NCBI GenBank assembly: GCA_028710085.1
Contig: JAQUSU010000006.1
Coordinates: forward strand, 1-49,687
Source of the DNA: Anaerotignum sp.
GTDB lineage: Bacteria; Bacillota; Clostridia; Lachnospirales; Anaerotignaceae
DNA: 49,687 nt
Direction: 5' to 3'
The notes beneath the pieces were generated by a model. It saw nothing but the letters and a program-made list of their open reading frames with translations, did not search any database and was not told the origin of the DNA. Each line of letters opens with the position of its first letter. The first letter of the stretch is position 1. This document shows, in pieces, positions 42,472 through 49,687 of this stretch. The position numbers and the translations under genes were made by a program.

Positions 42472-44736
42472 TTAAATATTAAACAATTTTTTTAGAAATC
42501 CTTCTTTTTGCTCTTGCTCCCTTAATTTATTACCTTGTACACTCATTGGAATTTTCAAATCATACATAAATTCACCAATTTGATGCTCAACAAATAATGG
42601 CTGCGTATAATGCTTTTTAATGAGTTGATAACCAGTAGGTACAAATAGTGCAATATCAAAACCAATTAAATGCAAATATGCTAAAATAATACTTTCTTCT
42701 AACCCATATTCTTTTTCACCAGTATTAATTAAAACTAGCTTTGGATTTTTCTTGGTAAAATCCATTTTTTGGATTAGTCTTGTAATATTCTTATCTAAAT
42801 TCATGACAACACTAATGATACTATGTTCAACCCCTGCTGTAAACGTTCCTTGAATCAGCTCACTGTCCAGCAATTCCTGAAGTTTATGAAGCATATATTC
42901 CTGTATTTCTTCTCTGAAAATGCCATATTTGTAATTCCCGTTTCTAACAATATTTTCTTTTTGTATGACACCATTCTTGATTGCATTTTTAGAATCAAAT
43001 TTTTCTTCAGACTTTTTGTAAAAAGATATTTCATCAATCAAAATGGTATCATGAACCAATAATTTTTTTATATCTTTCCAATATTGTCCTATGTCTTCAT
43101 TTTTCACACCGCACACTTTTACAATGATTGCAGGAACCACCACTTTATTCTCAATAATTTCAAAGTTTGGTCGCAAATTTATTTCTTGATCCCATAAAAG
43201 ATATAATTCTTCATACATGGTTTTTAATGTAACCGCCACAGCATCCTTATATTGTTGATTTCTATACATTCCTGAATCCTGATACAGCATAGAATTTAAG
43301 TCCTGCTCTGCATGATAGGCAATTGTTCCATAATGCACATCCTCTATCTTTACCGGGAACATATCAAGCTCAATAGAATCCTCATATTTTCTATCAAACA
43401 ATCTTGAATCCGACAGCATGCAATGCTTCTGGTTATTGGGATTGATCACAAGAACATCCAATGGAAGCGAAGCAAAAAAACGAAGCAGCAAGGTTTCAGC
43501 TGCATTTTTACAAGTACCAAAGTAAATAAGAACGGGCAAATTTATTTCATTTTCTTTTGTGAACAAATATCTTCCATATCTGCTAAACCAAGCAACCAAA
43601 TAAACTGCTTTACTCTTTAACCTCGGAAGGTTTTCTTTTTCATTTTGGCTTTCTTCCACAATACAATCAATAAATGCTTTTTGGGCTTGATTACATAATT
43701 TAGGATATGGAGATCTTATCTTTCCTGTCAAATCCGTAATCATTTGAATTAGATTCCCATAATTTCCTGGTTGAATTTGATGAACCTCTTCTGGTGTTGG
43801 TGGTGATATTTTTTCCAGTACATAAACGGTTTTTCCTTTTTTCTCAAGCTCCGTTTTCAAATGGAATAGCTCCTTGCAATACTCGGTCTTATTTTCAACC
43901 CCTGTCATCCGTATAAAGGCATTATAATATGTATCTATGCCATTCCCTCTTTTACCATCCTCCAAGAGCAAATCCGAAAAAACATCTCCGCTTAGCCAAG
44001 TATTTGTAGCAATTACATGCAACTTATCTTTACGATATAATTTTTCCAAATACTGTTGTTCTTCAATAAATTGTTTGATTGCTAAAATTGAGAAATCAGC
44101 GGGAAACGCTTCACAATTATCTTGTTGTAGTCTTTCAGATATACTTAAGGTGGAATCTACACTTTGGTATTTTCCCTCTCCGCCATATCTCAAAAGAACA
44201 ATATCACATCCTGAATGAGACAATATATTAAGAGCAATTAATTCATAATTCGATATTTCACCATAATATAATATTTTAGGGGGAATATCCGAACCAATAT
44301 TTCCAATCGTGGGTCTGAATTTATAGTAAAACCAACACATAAATTTTATAAAAGCATTTTTTATTATATTAATATTTTTACCAGCCTGTTGTAAATGTAT
44401 CAATTCATTGAATATGGCATTCGATAATAGCTCTATCTGCGTTAAACTCAGATTCCCAAACATAAGCTTTGAACTTCGTTTTATAAATTCCACTTCCATA
44501 TTGAACTGAGCACCTATCATATTTTCATAGTACATTAACTGATTCTCATCAGGGTTTTTCATTTTCTGATCCAGCCATATTCCGTTATTTTTTATGGAGC
44601 CCATATATTGCATTAAAAACTCCTTCAATTCTGCGGAATACTGGTCAATTCTGCAAAAAAATACTCCTTGAGGATTTCTTTGTGATAATTTCAAAAAATA
44701 ATCATTTAATTTAGTAATCTTAACTCTCTTAATCAA
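42472..44736 (-). CDS. YceG-like protein of the Ter-type stress operon
   Basis: 754 residues from TTG 44736. It matches the large YceG-type proteins of the B. subtilis yceCDEFGH operon: two similar alpha/beta halves (IGNIGSDIPPKILYYGEISN and VLIYFGTCKNAAETLLLRFF open each), then a C-terminal half with MNLDKNITRLIQKMDFTKKN and VLINTGEKEYGLEESIILAY, DIALFVPTGYQL. The biochemical role is unknown; comparative work places the family in a predicted biosynthetic module of ter operons. The start is weakly supported (AAAGG 12 nt upstream). No terC or other terD copies are in view. Confidence 0.85.
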   Translation of the reverse strand: MIKRVKITKLNDYFLKLSQRNPQGVFFCRIDQYSAELKEFLMQYMGSIKNNGIWLDQKMKNPDENQLMYYENMIGAQFNMEVEFIKRSSKLMFGNLSLTQIELLSNAIFNELIHLQQAGKNINIIKNAFIKFMCWFYYKFRPTIGNIGSDIPPKILYYGEISNYELIALNILSHSGCDIVLLRYGGEGKYQSVDSTLSISERLQQDNCEAFPADFSILAIKQFIEEQQYLEKLYRKDKLHVIATNTWLSGDVFSDLLLEDGKRGNGIDTYYNAFIRMTGVENKTEYCKELFHLKTELEKKGKTVYVLEKISPPTPEEVHQIQPGNYGNLIQMITDLTGKIRSPYPKLCNQAQKAFIDCIVEESQNEKENLPRLKSKAVYLVAWFSRYGRYLFTKENEINLPVLIYFGTCKNAAETLLLRFFASLPLDVLVINPNNQKHCMLSDSRLFDRKYEDSIELDMFPVKIEDVHYGTIAYHAEQDLNSMLYQDSGMYRNQQYKDAVAVTLKTMYEELYLLWDQEINLRPNFEIIENKVVVPAIIVKVCGVKNEDIGQYWKDIKKLLVHDTILIDEISFYKKSEEKFDSKNAIKNGVIQKENIVRNGNYKYGIFREEIQEYMLHKLQELLDSELIQGTFTAGVEHSIISVVMNLDKNITRLIQKMDFTKKNPKLVLINTGEKEYGLEESIILAYLHLIGFDIALFVPTGYQLIKKHYTQPLFVEHQIGEFMYDLKIPMSVQGNKLREQEQKEGFLKKLFNI

Positions 44737-44879
44737 TATTCATCACAACCTTTGTATCTCCTATGCGTCAGCATTTTTCTTAACGATGCCGCATGCCTTA
44801 TAGTTTCCTAAACTCACTTTACTGATTTCTATTGGATATCAAGTTTCTGACAGTCCAGTTCCCATAGGAATGGTACCCA

Positions 44880-45072
44880 ACGCAAGCGTTTGTAATAAGT
44901 ACTGCAACAAATCTTAGCCACCTTCCACAGAACATTGATCGGATACTGCGTCTGATGTTCTGTTATGAAGGCACAATTTCGTCTATTGTTTTTTTGCGAA
45001 TATGGTAGCTTTTTTTAATATTTCCTTCTCTATTTCCAGTTGAGCCATTTTTTTCCGGAGTACTTTATACAT
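44880..45072 (-). pseudogene. IS3-family orfA/orfB junction fragment
   Basis: 44983-45072 reads MYKVLRKKMAQLEIEKEILK KATIFAKKQ then TAG, the end of an IS3 OrfA. Immediately after, another frame reads FITEHQTQYPINVLWKVAKI and CCSTYYK, the N-terminus of OrfB. The rest of both genes is absent. This is a different IS from the one at 40 kb. The remainder of the 44737-45201 gap shows nothing further. Confidence 0.65.
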
Positions 45073-45109
45073 TTATCCCTCCACCAACAAATTTCCATAT
45101 TGCTCCCCT

Positions 45110-45178
45110 GATTATATAAAATACGTGCTGATTTACAATTTTCTAATATGTAGTATATCATAAACATAACTAGAAATT
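45110..45178 (-). repeat. 69-bp direct repeat, copy A, with minus-strand promoter
   Basis: 67 of 69 bases match 48193-48261, 3.08 kb away. It contains TATAAT and TTGTAA in promoter spacing (16 nt) on the minus strand and here stands 38 bp before the IS3 orfA fragment. Confidence 0.85.
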
Positions 45179-45201
45179 CAAATATACACGCAAACTTATC
45201 C

Positions 45202-45441
45202 TTATTTCAATTCATTGCCACAATGCGGACAATATTTTTGAATGCCATCTCTACAATCCATTAAAGACTTATAACAATAGGGACATCTATAAAAAATTAC
45301 TGCTTGAAGTATACCCGCAATAGTACATAAAGTTCCAAGTACTAAAAAAATCATTTCATTTTTATTATATCCCACCGCTAATAGTATAAAGCTAACTATA
45401 AATAATCCCCACATAAGTCTTTGACTGTTACGATAGTTCAA
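45202..45441 (-). CDS. Small membrane protein with C-terminal zinc ribbon
   Basis: 79 residues. Two membrane helices (LMWGLFIVSFILLAVGY and MIFLVLGTLCTIAGILQAVI) lead to a cytoplasmic zinc ribbon, CPYCYKSL followed by CPHCGNEL. Starts at TTG 45441 with GGAGGG 11 nt upstream; the nearer ATG is out of frame. Function unknown; such proteins are common in Clostridia and Bacilli genomes. Confidence 0.65.
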   Translation of the reverse strand: MNYRNSQRLMWGLFIVSFILLAVGYNKNEMIFLVLGTLCTIAGILQAVIFYRCPYCYKSLMDCRDGIQKYCPHCGNELK

Positions 45442-45543
45442 AAGGCATGCCCTCCATATATTAAAAAAATATCTTTTTCGTTATAAACATAGCACTAAAC
45501 CGCTGGCGCGGTGGCCATTTGCAAAACCACATATTACCCTATT

Positions 45544-45570
45544 AAAACTGCTGAAACACGGCAGTTTTTT
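45544..45570 (+). terminator. Plus-strand terminator-like hairpin at the left of the IS91-like element
   Basis: AAAACTGC (45544-45551) pairs with GCAGTTTT (45561-45568) and a T-rich tail follows. It may protect the integrase from outside transcription. Confidence 0.5.
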
Positions 45571-45616
45571 CTTTTTTCAGTTGCAATGGAATCATTGCTT
45601 TAAAGGAGATGATTCT

Positions 45617-46245
45617 ATGACGAATGAAGAAGTTTATGTACGGGCTTATGAAGAAATAAACCAAGAGGGCTGTCGCCACACACCGTTGAAGAATGCCTAG
45701 GGAAACTGACTTTATTCCTCAGATACTTTGACAACCGTCCGATTGAGACAATGGGTGAAAACGAAATCCGTGAATTTCTTCTCTACCAACTGGATTTAGG
45801 TAAATCATCCGGGACAGTAAATATCTACAATAGTGCCTTGCGTTTTATTTTTGGTGTAGTGTTAGGGCGAAACCTTAATTATCAACTCATTCCCAGACGT
45901 CGCCAATATCGCCCTAGCCATCCAGATGGATATCTATTTTATTCCCGAGGAAGAAAGAGCAACAACATGACAACAAGGGCGATTCAACACGCATTCCATA
46001 GGCACTGTAAAAATGCCAACCATCCCAATACATTTACTGTCCATACATTACGGCATTGCTTCGCTACACATCTACTGGAATCCGGCGTAGAAGTATGCTG
46101 CATTAAAGAGTTATTAGGACATACCTTTATCCAAACCACATCCTTTTATCTGCATTTAAGCAATATCAATCAATTGATTCAAAGCCCACTAGACACTTTA
46201 CCAAAAAAGCGAGGCCGCAAGTCAAAGGTGAAGTCCAATGCCTGA
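45617..46245 (+). pseudogene. Tyrosine recombinase/integrase, frameshifted and internally deleted
   Basis: From ATG 45617, with AAAGGAG upstream, the frame begins [20 protein letters not shown] and shifts after about 20 codons. It resumes as [20 protein letters not shown] through the SAM-like core-binding domain ([16 protein letters not shown]). After LIPRRR it jumps to [16 protein letters not shown], so about 100 residues with the first catalytic Arg are gone. The C-terminal boxes are intact: [37 protein letters not shown], with Tyr nucleophile. Confidence 0.85.
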
Positions 46246-47336
46246 GGTGCAAGATATTTTTTCTCAGTACGGAGAAAATTATCGCAGAAAACATAAAATG
46301 TCTATTGTACAGCATAAGGCTATGAATGCAATTCAGAACTGCAGAACTGCCCGGCTTGGTGGGCATATGGATCAATGTCCATCCTGTAACTATGAACGAC
46401 CATCCTACAATTCCTGTCGCAACCGACATTGTCCCAAATGTCAAACTCTTTCTAAGGAACGTTGGATTAATGCACGGAAAACAGATTTACTAACATTGGT
46501 TATTTTCATGTTGTGTTTACTGTTCCACAAGAACTGAACTGGCTAATCTACAATAACCAACGTACTTGCTACAATCTGATGTTTCGGTGTGTTGCAGAAA
46601 CACTGCAAGAGCTATCCCATGACAAAAAATATTTAGGTGCATCTATTGGGCTTACAGCCATACTTCACACTTGGGGTCAGAATCTTTGCTTTCATCCACA
46701 CATACATTGTATTGTTCCTTCCGGCGGATTAACTACTTTAGGTAAATGGCAACCTTCACGTAAAAAGTTTTTTCTGCCCGTACGGGTTCTTTCACGTAAA
46801 TTTCGAGGGAAGTTACTGGCGTTGCTAAAGCTCCAAATATCTGAAATAGAACAAAACCTATTGGATCTGTGCTACCAAAAAGAATGGGTTGTTTATTGTA
46901 AACCACCGTTTAAAGATGCCCCTTGTGTTGTTGAATATCTCGGCCGTTATACTCACCGGGTAGCGATTTCCAACAATCGTATTCTCAAATTAGAAAACGG
47001 TACCGTTACCTTTAAATGGCGGGATTACCGCGACAACAGTCGTTGGAAAGAGATGGTACTGAATGTTGACGAGTTTATAAGACGCTTTCTTATGCATATC
47101 TTACCACAAGGTTTATGAAGATACGACACTACGGATTTCTCTCCAGTCGAGGCAAACAAAAGAAACTGAGAATATGTAAAATCCAAACTGGAACTAGTTT
47201 TACCCCCAAAGAAAAGCTTTCTGCCGAACAACTTATCCAAAAAATTCTCAGCAGAAAACCATCTCAGTGTCCACACTGCGGATACTCCGGTTTGCTCAGA
47301 ACCGGACTTTCTCCGCCGGTAGTCATAACTGCATAA
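46238..47336 (+). pseudogene. IS91 family transposase with two frameshifts
   Basis: Three overlapping frames form one protein. Part 1 (46238 on) has the zinc finger CPSCNYERPSYNSCRNRHCP. Part 2 (from about 46500) continues NIGYFHVVFTVPQELNWL, HPHIHCIVPSGGLTTLGKWQ (the HUH motif) and CVVEYLGRYTHRVAISNNRI (catalytic Tyr). Part 3 (from 47115) continues MKIRHYGFLSSRGKQKKL and ends with the Cys pair CPHCGYSG. A lost base near 46495 and a lost T at about 47113 explain the breaks. It overlaps the integrase end by 8 nt. Confidence 0.88.
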
Positions 47337-47675
47337 GCCAGGCAATGCTTACCGATTGCCTTCAAAGCCTGTTTCAGGGACAGGCTAGCTTTGCTATGCT
47401 TATTTTAACAGAAAATGGTATGGTTTTACAAGAAAACACCTCAAAAACGGCTTAAAACTGTATTCCTTCTATGTTTTTTGAAGAAAATACAGAATGCTTT
47501 TCCCATAGCATATGTAATCCGATCGCGGTTTCGCGCTATGGAATTATCCAACCAAAGGCAACTGAGTCTCTACTGGGTTGCTTTTTTCTGAGCCTTTACT
47601 CGGATAATTCACTACTCATAATGAGTAACTGGCTTTACTAAGAAATAGAATCCTACGTTTTTGATAAACAGCAAT
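47337..47675. other. Right flank of the IS91-like element, non-coding
   Basis: Holds GATCGCGGTTTCGCGC and a weak plus-strand hairpin near 47549-47588 (CAACC...GGTTG then CTTTTTT). No gene was recognised. Confidence 0.4.
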
Positions 47676-48146
47676 TTATACTTGCTCTTTTTTGCCAAAT
47701 GGGATAAACAAATAAGGTGTTAAGCTACCAATAACTGAAGCAAGCCAAATATTTTCATTTATGCGATACAATAACTGGGGAATAATACTACTCCACTCAA
47801 AAATTTGAGAAGCATACATGAAAAAGACAGCATACGGACCAGTTGTGAGGTTAAACGCCCATTGAGTTAAATTCATTATCAAGCCAATAACTACAATAAT
47901 TGATGCGGAAAAGAAAATATCTTTTCGAGTCATACTCCGAAAAAAAACCTTGCCACCAACTAAAAGTGTACCAATAAATACCCCTCCATAGATTATAAGC
48001 ACTCGTGTATTGTCTGCTGTAATTGACCCATCTGGAAGCGTGATAATAGTAAATCGACCTACCAGAAAAACTACCGCATTAAAAGCAATCACACCTGCTG
48101 CGATACAAAACAGCGGTACTTTCCAAAACATTTTCTTATTCACCAT
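47676..48146 (-). CDS. Four-helix membrane protein of unknown function
   Basis: 156 residues with hydrophobic segments at about 10-30, 48-64, 80-97 and 135-150 (VPLFCIAAGVIAFNAVVFLV, VLIIYGGVFIGTLLVGG, FFSASIIVVIGLIMNLTQWA). Starts at ATG 48146, expressed from the promoter inside repeat copy B. I do not recognise the family. Confidence 0.6.
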   Translation of the reverse strand: MVNKKMFWKVPLFCIAAGVIAFNAVVFLVGRFTIITLPDGSITADNTRVLIIYGGVFIGTLLVGGKVFFRSMTRKDIFFSASIIVVIGLIMNLTQWAFNLTTGPYAVFFMYASQIFEWSSIIPQLLYRINENIWLASVIGSLTPYLFIPFGKKEQV

Positions 48147-48192
48147 ATTTTTTCTATCCCTTCACCAACAAAGTGGGTATTTTGTTCCCTCG

Positions 48193-48261
48193 GATTATAT
48201 AAAATACGTGCTGATTAACAATTTGCTAATATGTAGTATATCATAAACATAACTAGAAATT
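48193..48261 (-). repeat. 69-bp direct repeat, copy B, carrying the promoter of the membrane protein gene
   Basis: Differs from 45110-45178 at two bases. On the minus strand it holds TTGTTA, 16 nt, TATAAT (box at about 48194-48199), about 50 nt before the start codon at 48146. Confidence 0.85.
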
Positions 48262-48296
48262 GATATGCTTGCTAATTGCGAAAATATCAGACATCA

Positions 48297-49397
48297 TCAT
48301 CCAACATAATCAGAAAACATACTTTCATTAAGAACCTGCCATGTCATCTCTGCCCCTTCTTTAATTTCTGTTGTTGCTCCTACATTTTTCTCTTTTTCCG
48401 AAATCAATGTCGATATCTCATCTGGCGTAATAAATGGTACCTTTGCCTCATCAAAGATTTCTTTATATATGCTGTCTATATAAAGGTTCGCATCCTCGAT
48501 TGGCTTCATATTCTCATCGTAAACATAAAATGTATAGAGGCATTCTTTATTGCCAACCTCATCTGAATTAGCCGCTTTTTCATCATTATTAAAACGTATG
48601 GTATCTAACTCAATTCCTCCTGTTATGCCATTTGCCTCCGCCACTTCAGGAAGCTGTCCCAGCCCATCTAACCAAGTAAGCTGATTGATATCGAATTCAC
48701 TTTCAATAGACACAATGAACTGCCAGTCTCCATCTTTGTCAATTAGACCATAATCACTACTATGATTGCTCACTCCATTGCTACCACCAGATTGATAATA
48801 TCCATATTCATTCATTGTGGAATCGCTTCTAGCCCAAGTCTCGTAATAATAACAAAGAGATAGTTCACCATCTATATATTTTATGATATAAACAAGGGTA
48901 CTATCATCATCCCTATCATAAATGTTCAAACCATTTAAGCGAAGAACCAATTCATTTACGCCATCCATACCACAATCGATATAACTATAATCAATATATC
49001 TTATTTTACTATTTTTAGAGTCTTTAAAATAATATGCCGTAACTATGTCAAGTACTTCCAACAGTGTATATTCACTTCCGTTTTTATACAAAGCTTCCCC
49101 CATATCGTCATTTGGCATAAAACGGTCAAAAGATACCTTCGTTTCATTTTTCAAAAATTTCTCGTAGGCTTTCATGGAAAGTTCTTCTGGCGTAAGGGTT
49201 TGCGCTGTTGACGGTGCAATCGTTGGCGTTGTAGATGGTTCTATAATATGTGAATTAGTTGGATCTTCTGTAACCGCCGAAGTCATTGACGGCGCAGTAT
49301 TGGAGTCCTTAAAATCATCTGCACTTTCAAATTTCTTACACCCACTAAACATTAACAATAACCCAAATATAAAAATTATTGTAATTTTGTTTTTCAT
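48297..49397 (-). CDS. Lipoprotein of unknown function
   Basis: 366 residues from the ATG at 49397, the second of two adjacent ATGs (GGAGGAG upstream). Signal peptide with lipobox LLLMFSGC, so the Cys is lipidated and the protein sits on the outer face of the membrane. A Ser/Thr/Pro-rich linker (residues about 25-70) is followed by a globular part with repeated short acidic motifs (RYIDYSYIDCGMDGVNELVL, DYGLIDKDGDWQFIVSIESE). These resemble the VCBS/FG-GAP-like surface proteins common in Lachnospiraceae. The gene may use an upstream promoter beyond 49400. No enzymatic motif seen. Confidence 0.75.
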   Translation of the reverse strand: MKNKITIIFIFGLLLMFSGCKKFESADDFKDSNTAPSMTSAVTEDPTNSHIIEPSTTPTIAPSTAQTLTPEELSMKAYEKFLKNETKVSFDRFMPNDDMGEALYKNGSEYTLLEVLDIVTAYYFKDSKNSKIRYIDYSYIDCGMDGVNELVLRLNGLNIYDRDDDSTLVYIIKYIDGELSLCYYYETWARSDSTMNEYGYYQSGGSNGVSNHSSDYGLIDKDGDWQFIVSIESEFDINQLTWLDGLGQLPEVAEANGITGGIELDTIRFNNDEKAANSDEVGNKECLYTFYVYDENMKPIEDANLYIDSIYKEIFDEAKVPFITPDEISTLISEKEKNVGATTEIKEGAEMTWQVLNESMFSDYVG

Positions 49398-49400
49398 CAT

Positions 49401-49687
49401 TTTTTATTTCTCCTCCGTAAAAGTTTTGCATAGTTTGTTATGACTAAATTAGCCTCCTGAACTGCAAATTATTTTCGAATCTGTAGTTTCTTCAGCTACG
49501 CATTATGGTATAAATGTGTAACCATCAATCTGGTTAACCCTACCCCTGTTTCACGACAAGCACCATTCTAATAAGCACACCCGTCTGATAAAGCAAAAAC
49601 TCCAACAATTTTTCGTCAACTTTATCATCATGCTTAGCAATTCTATCATTAATATTTTTGTACGCATTTATAAGAGGCTGGAACAAA
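49401..49687. other. Non-coding or incompletely visible right end
   Basis: Contains the lipoprotein leader. A minus-strand coding tail may enter from the right edge (HDDKVDEKLLEFLLYQTGVL is readable just before the edge), but too little is visible to call a gene. Confidence 0.3.

Larger units (their letters stand above)
45617..47460 (+). mobile_element. Decayed IS91-like element with upstream tyrosine integrase
   Basis: A tyrosine recombinase followed by an IS91-type HUH/Y transposase on the same strand is a known IS91-group arrangement. Both genes are broken (see entries). GC-rich palindromic bits flank it, at about 45500-45515 (CCGCTGGCGCGGTGG) and 47521-47536 (GATCGCGGTTTCGCGC), and could be the oriIS/terIS ends. 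The exact ends cannot be fixed by eye. Confidence 0.7.

Noticed and set aside
46238..47336. Programmed frameshifting of the IS91-like transposase
   Set aside because: No slippery heptamer or stimulatory hairpin was seen at either junction, and the neighbouring integrase is broken as well, so decay is more likely.
1..49687. CRISPR arrays, tRNA or rRNA genes, prophage modules
   Set aside because: No regularly spaced repeats, no cloverleaf-like or rRNA-like segments and no structural phage genes were found on either strand.

Overview
The window looks like the chromosome of an anaerobic Gram-positive bacterium of the class Clostridia. It is AT-rich, with strong purine-rich ribosome binding sites, TTGACA/TATACT-type promoters, ECF transporters, an Acr3-type ars cluster, a B. 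subtilis-like yceG/telA operon and low-GC IS elements. Almost every gene is on the minus strand. The main plus-strand coding is one permease and one decayed IS element. No rRNA, tRNA or CRISPR array was seen.

Layout. 1-4.2 kb: a MATE exporter (cut by the window edge) with its MarR regulator, a DtxR-type metalloregulator with a DUF960-like partner, and an OmpR-type two-component system with PhoP-like direct repeats in its own promoter. 4.4-6.5 kb: a lipid kinase fused to a permuted NlpC/P60 (LRAT/YiiX-like) domain, followed by an acyltransferase remnant. 6.8-14 kb: a PhnW-like class V aminotransferase, two tandem FGGY kinases with an altered glycerol-binding motif, an AraC regulator and a divergent APC permease carrying one in-frame amber codon. 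This may be a catabolic unit of unknown substrate. 14.5-20.2 kb: a zinc-ribbon protein with a toxin-like nuclease domain, a graveyard of pilin and lectin-like remnants, an SH3/NlpC-P60 wall hydrolase and a chemoreceptor.

20.8-33.4 kb is the most coherent system. Two paralogous heterodimeric ABC transporters of the YbtPQ/IrtAB type flank a complete ECF importer (S component, EcfT, fused double ATPase), with an AraC regulator and a TetR regulator. Three copies of an inverted repeat GTTAG-N6-CTAAC lie in front of the three transcription units. Two of them sit exactly 8 nt downstream of a predicted -10 box. The TetR gene has its own tandem 15-bp palindromes. I infer a co-regulated uptake system for a metallophore, heme or a similar cofactor.

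33.5-39.9 kb is an arsenic cluster: ArsR, ArsP-type permeases, a permease split into two genes, Acr3, ArsC and two small CxxC redox proteins, plus remnants of ccdA, a second arsC and a ferredoxin. 40-44.7 kb: an internally deleted IS3 element has landed in a terD pseudogene at the end of a yceG-telA-terD operon. 44.8-49.7 kb: IS3 and IS91-like remnants, a 69-bp promoter-bearing direct repeat, small membrane proteins and a lipoprotein.

All functional calls rest on reading motifs by eye. No database search was possible.
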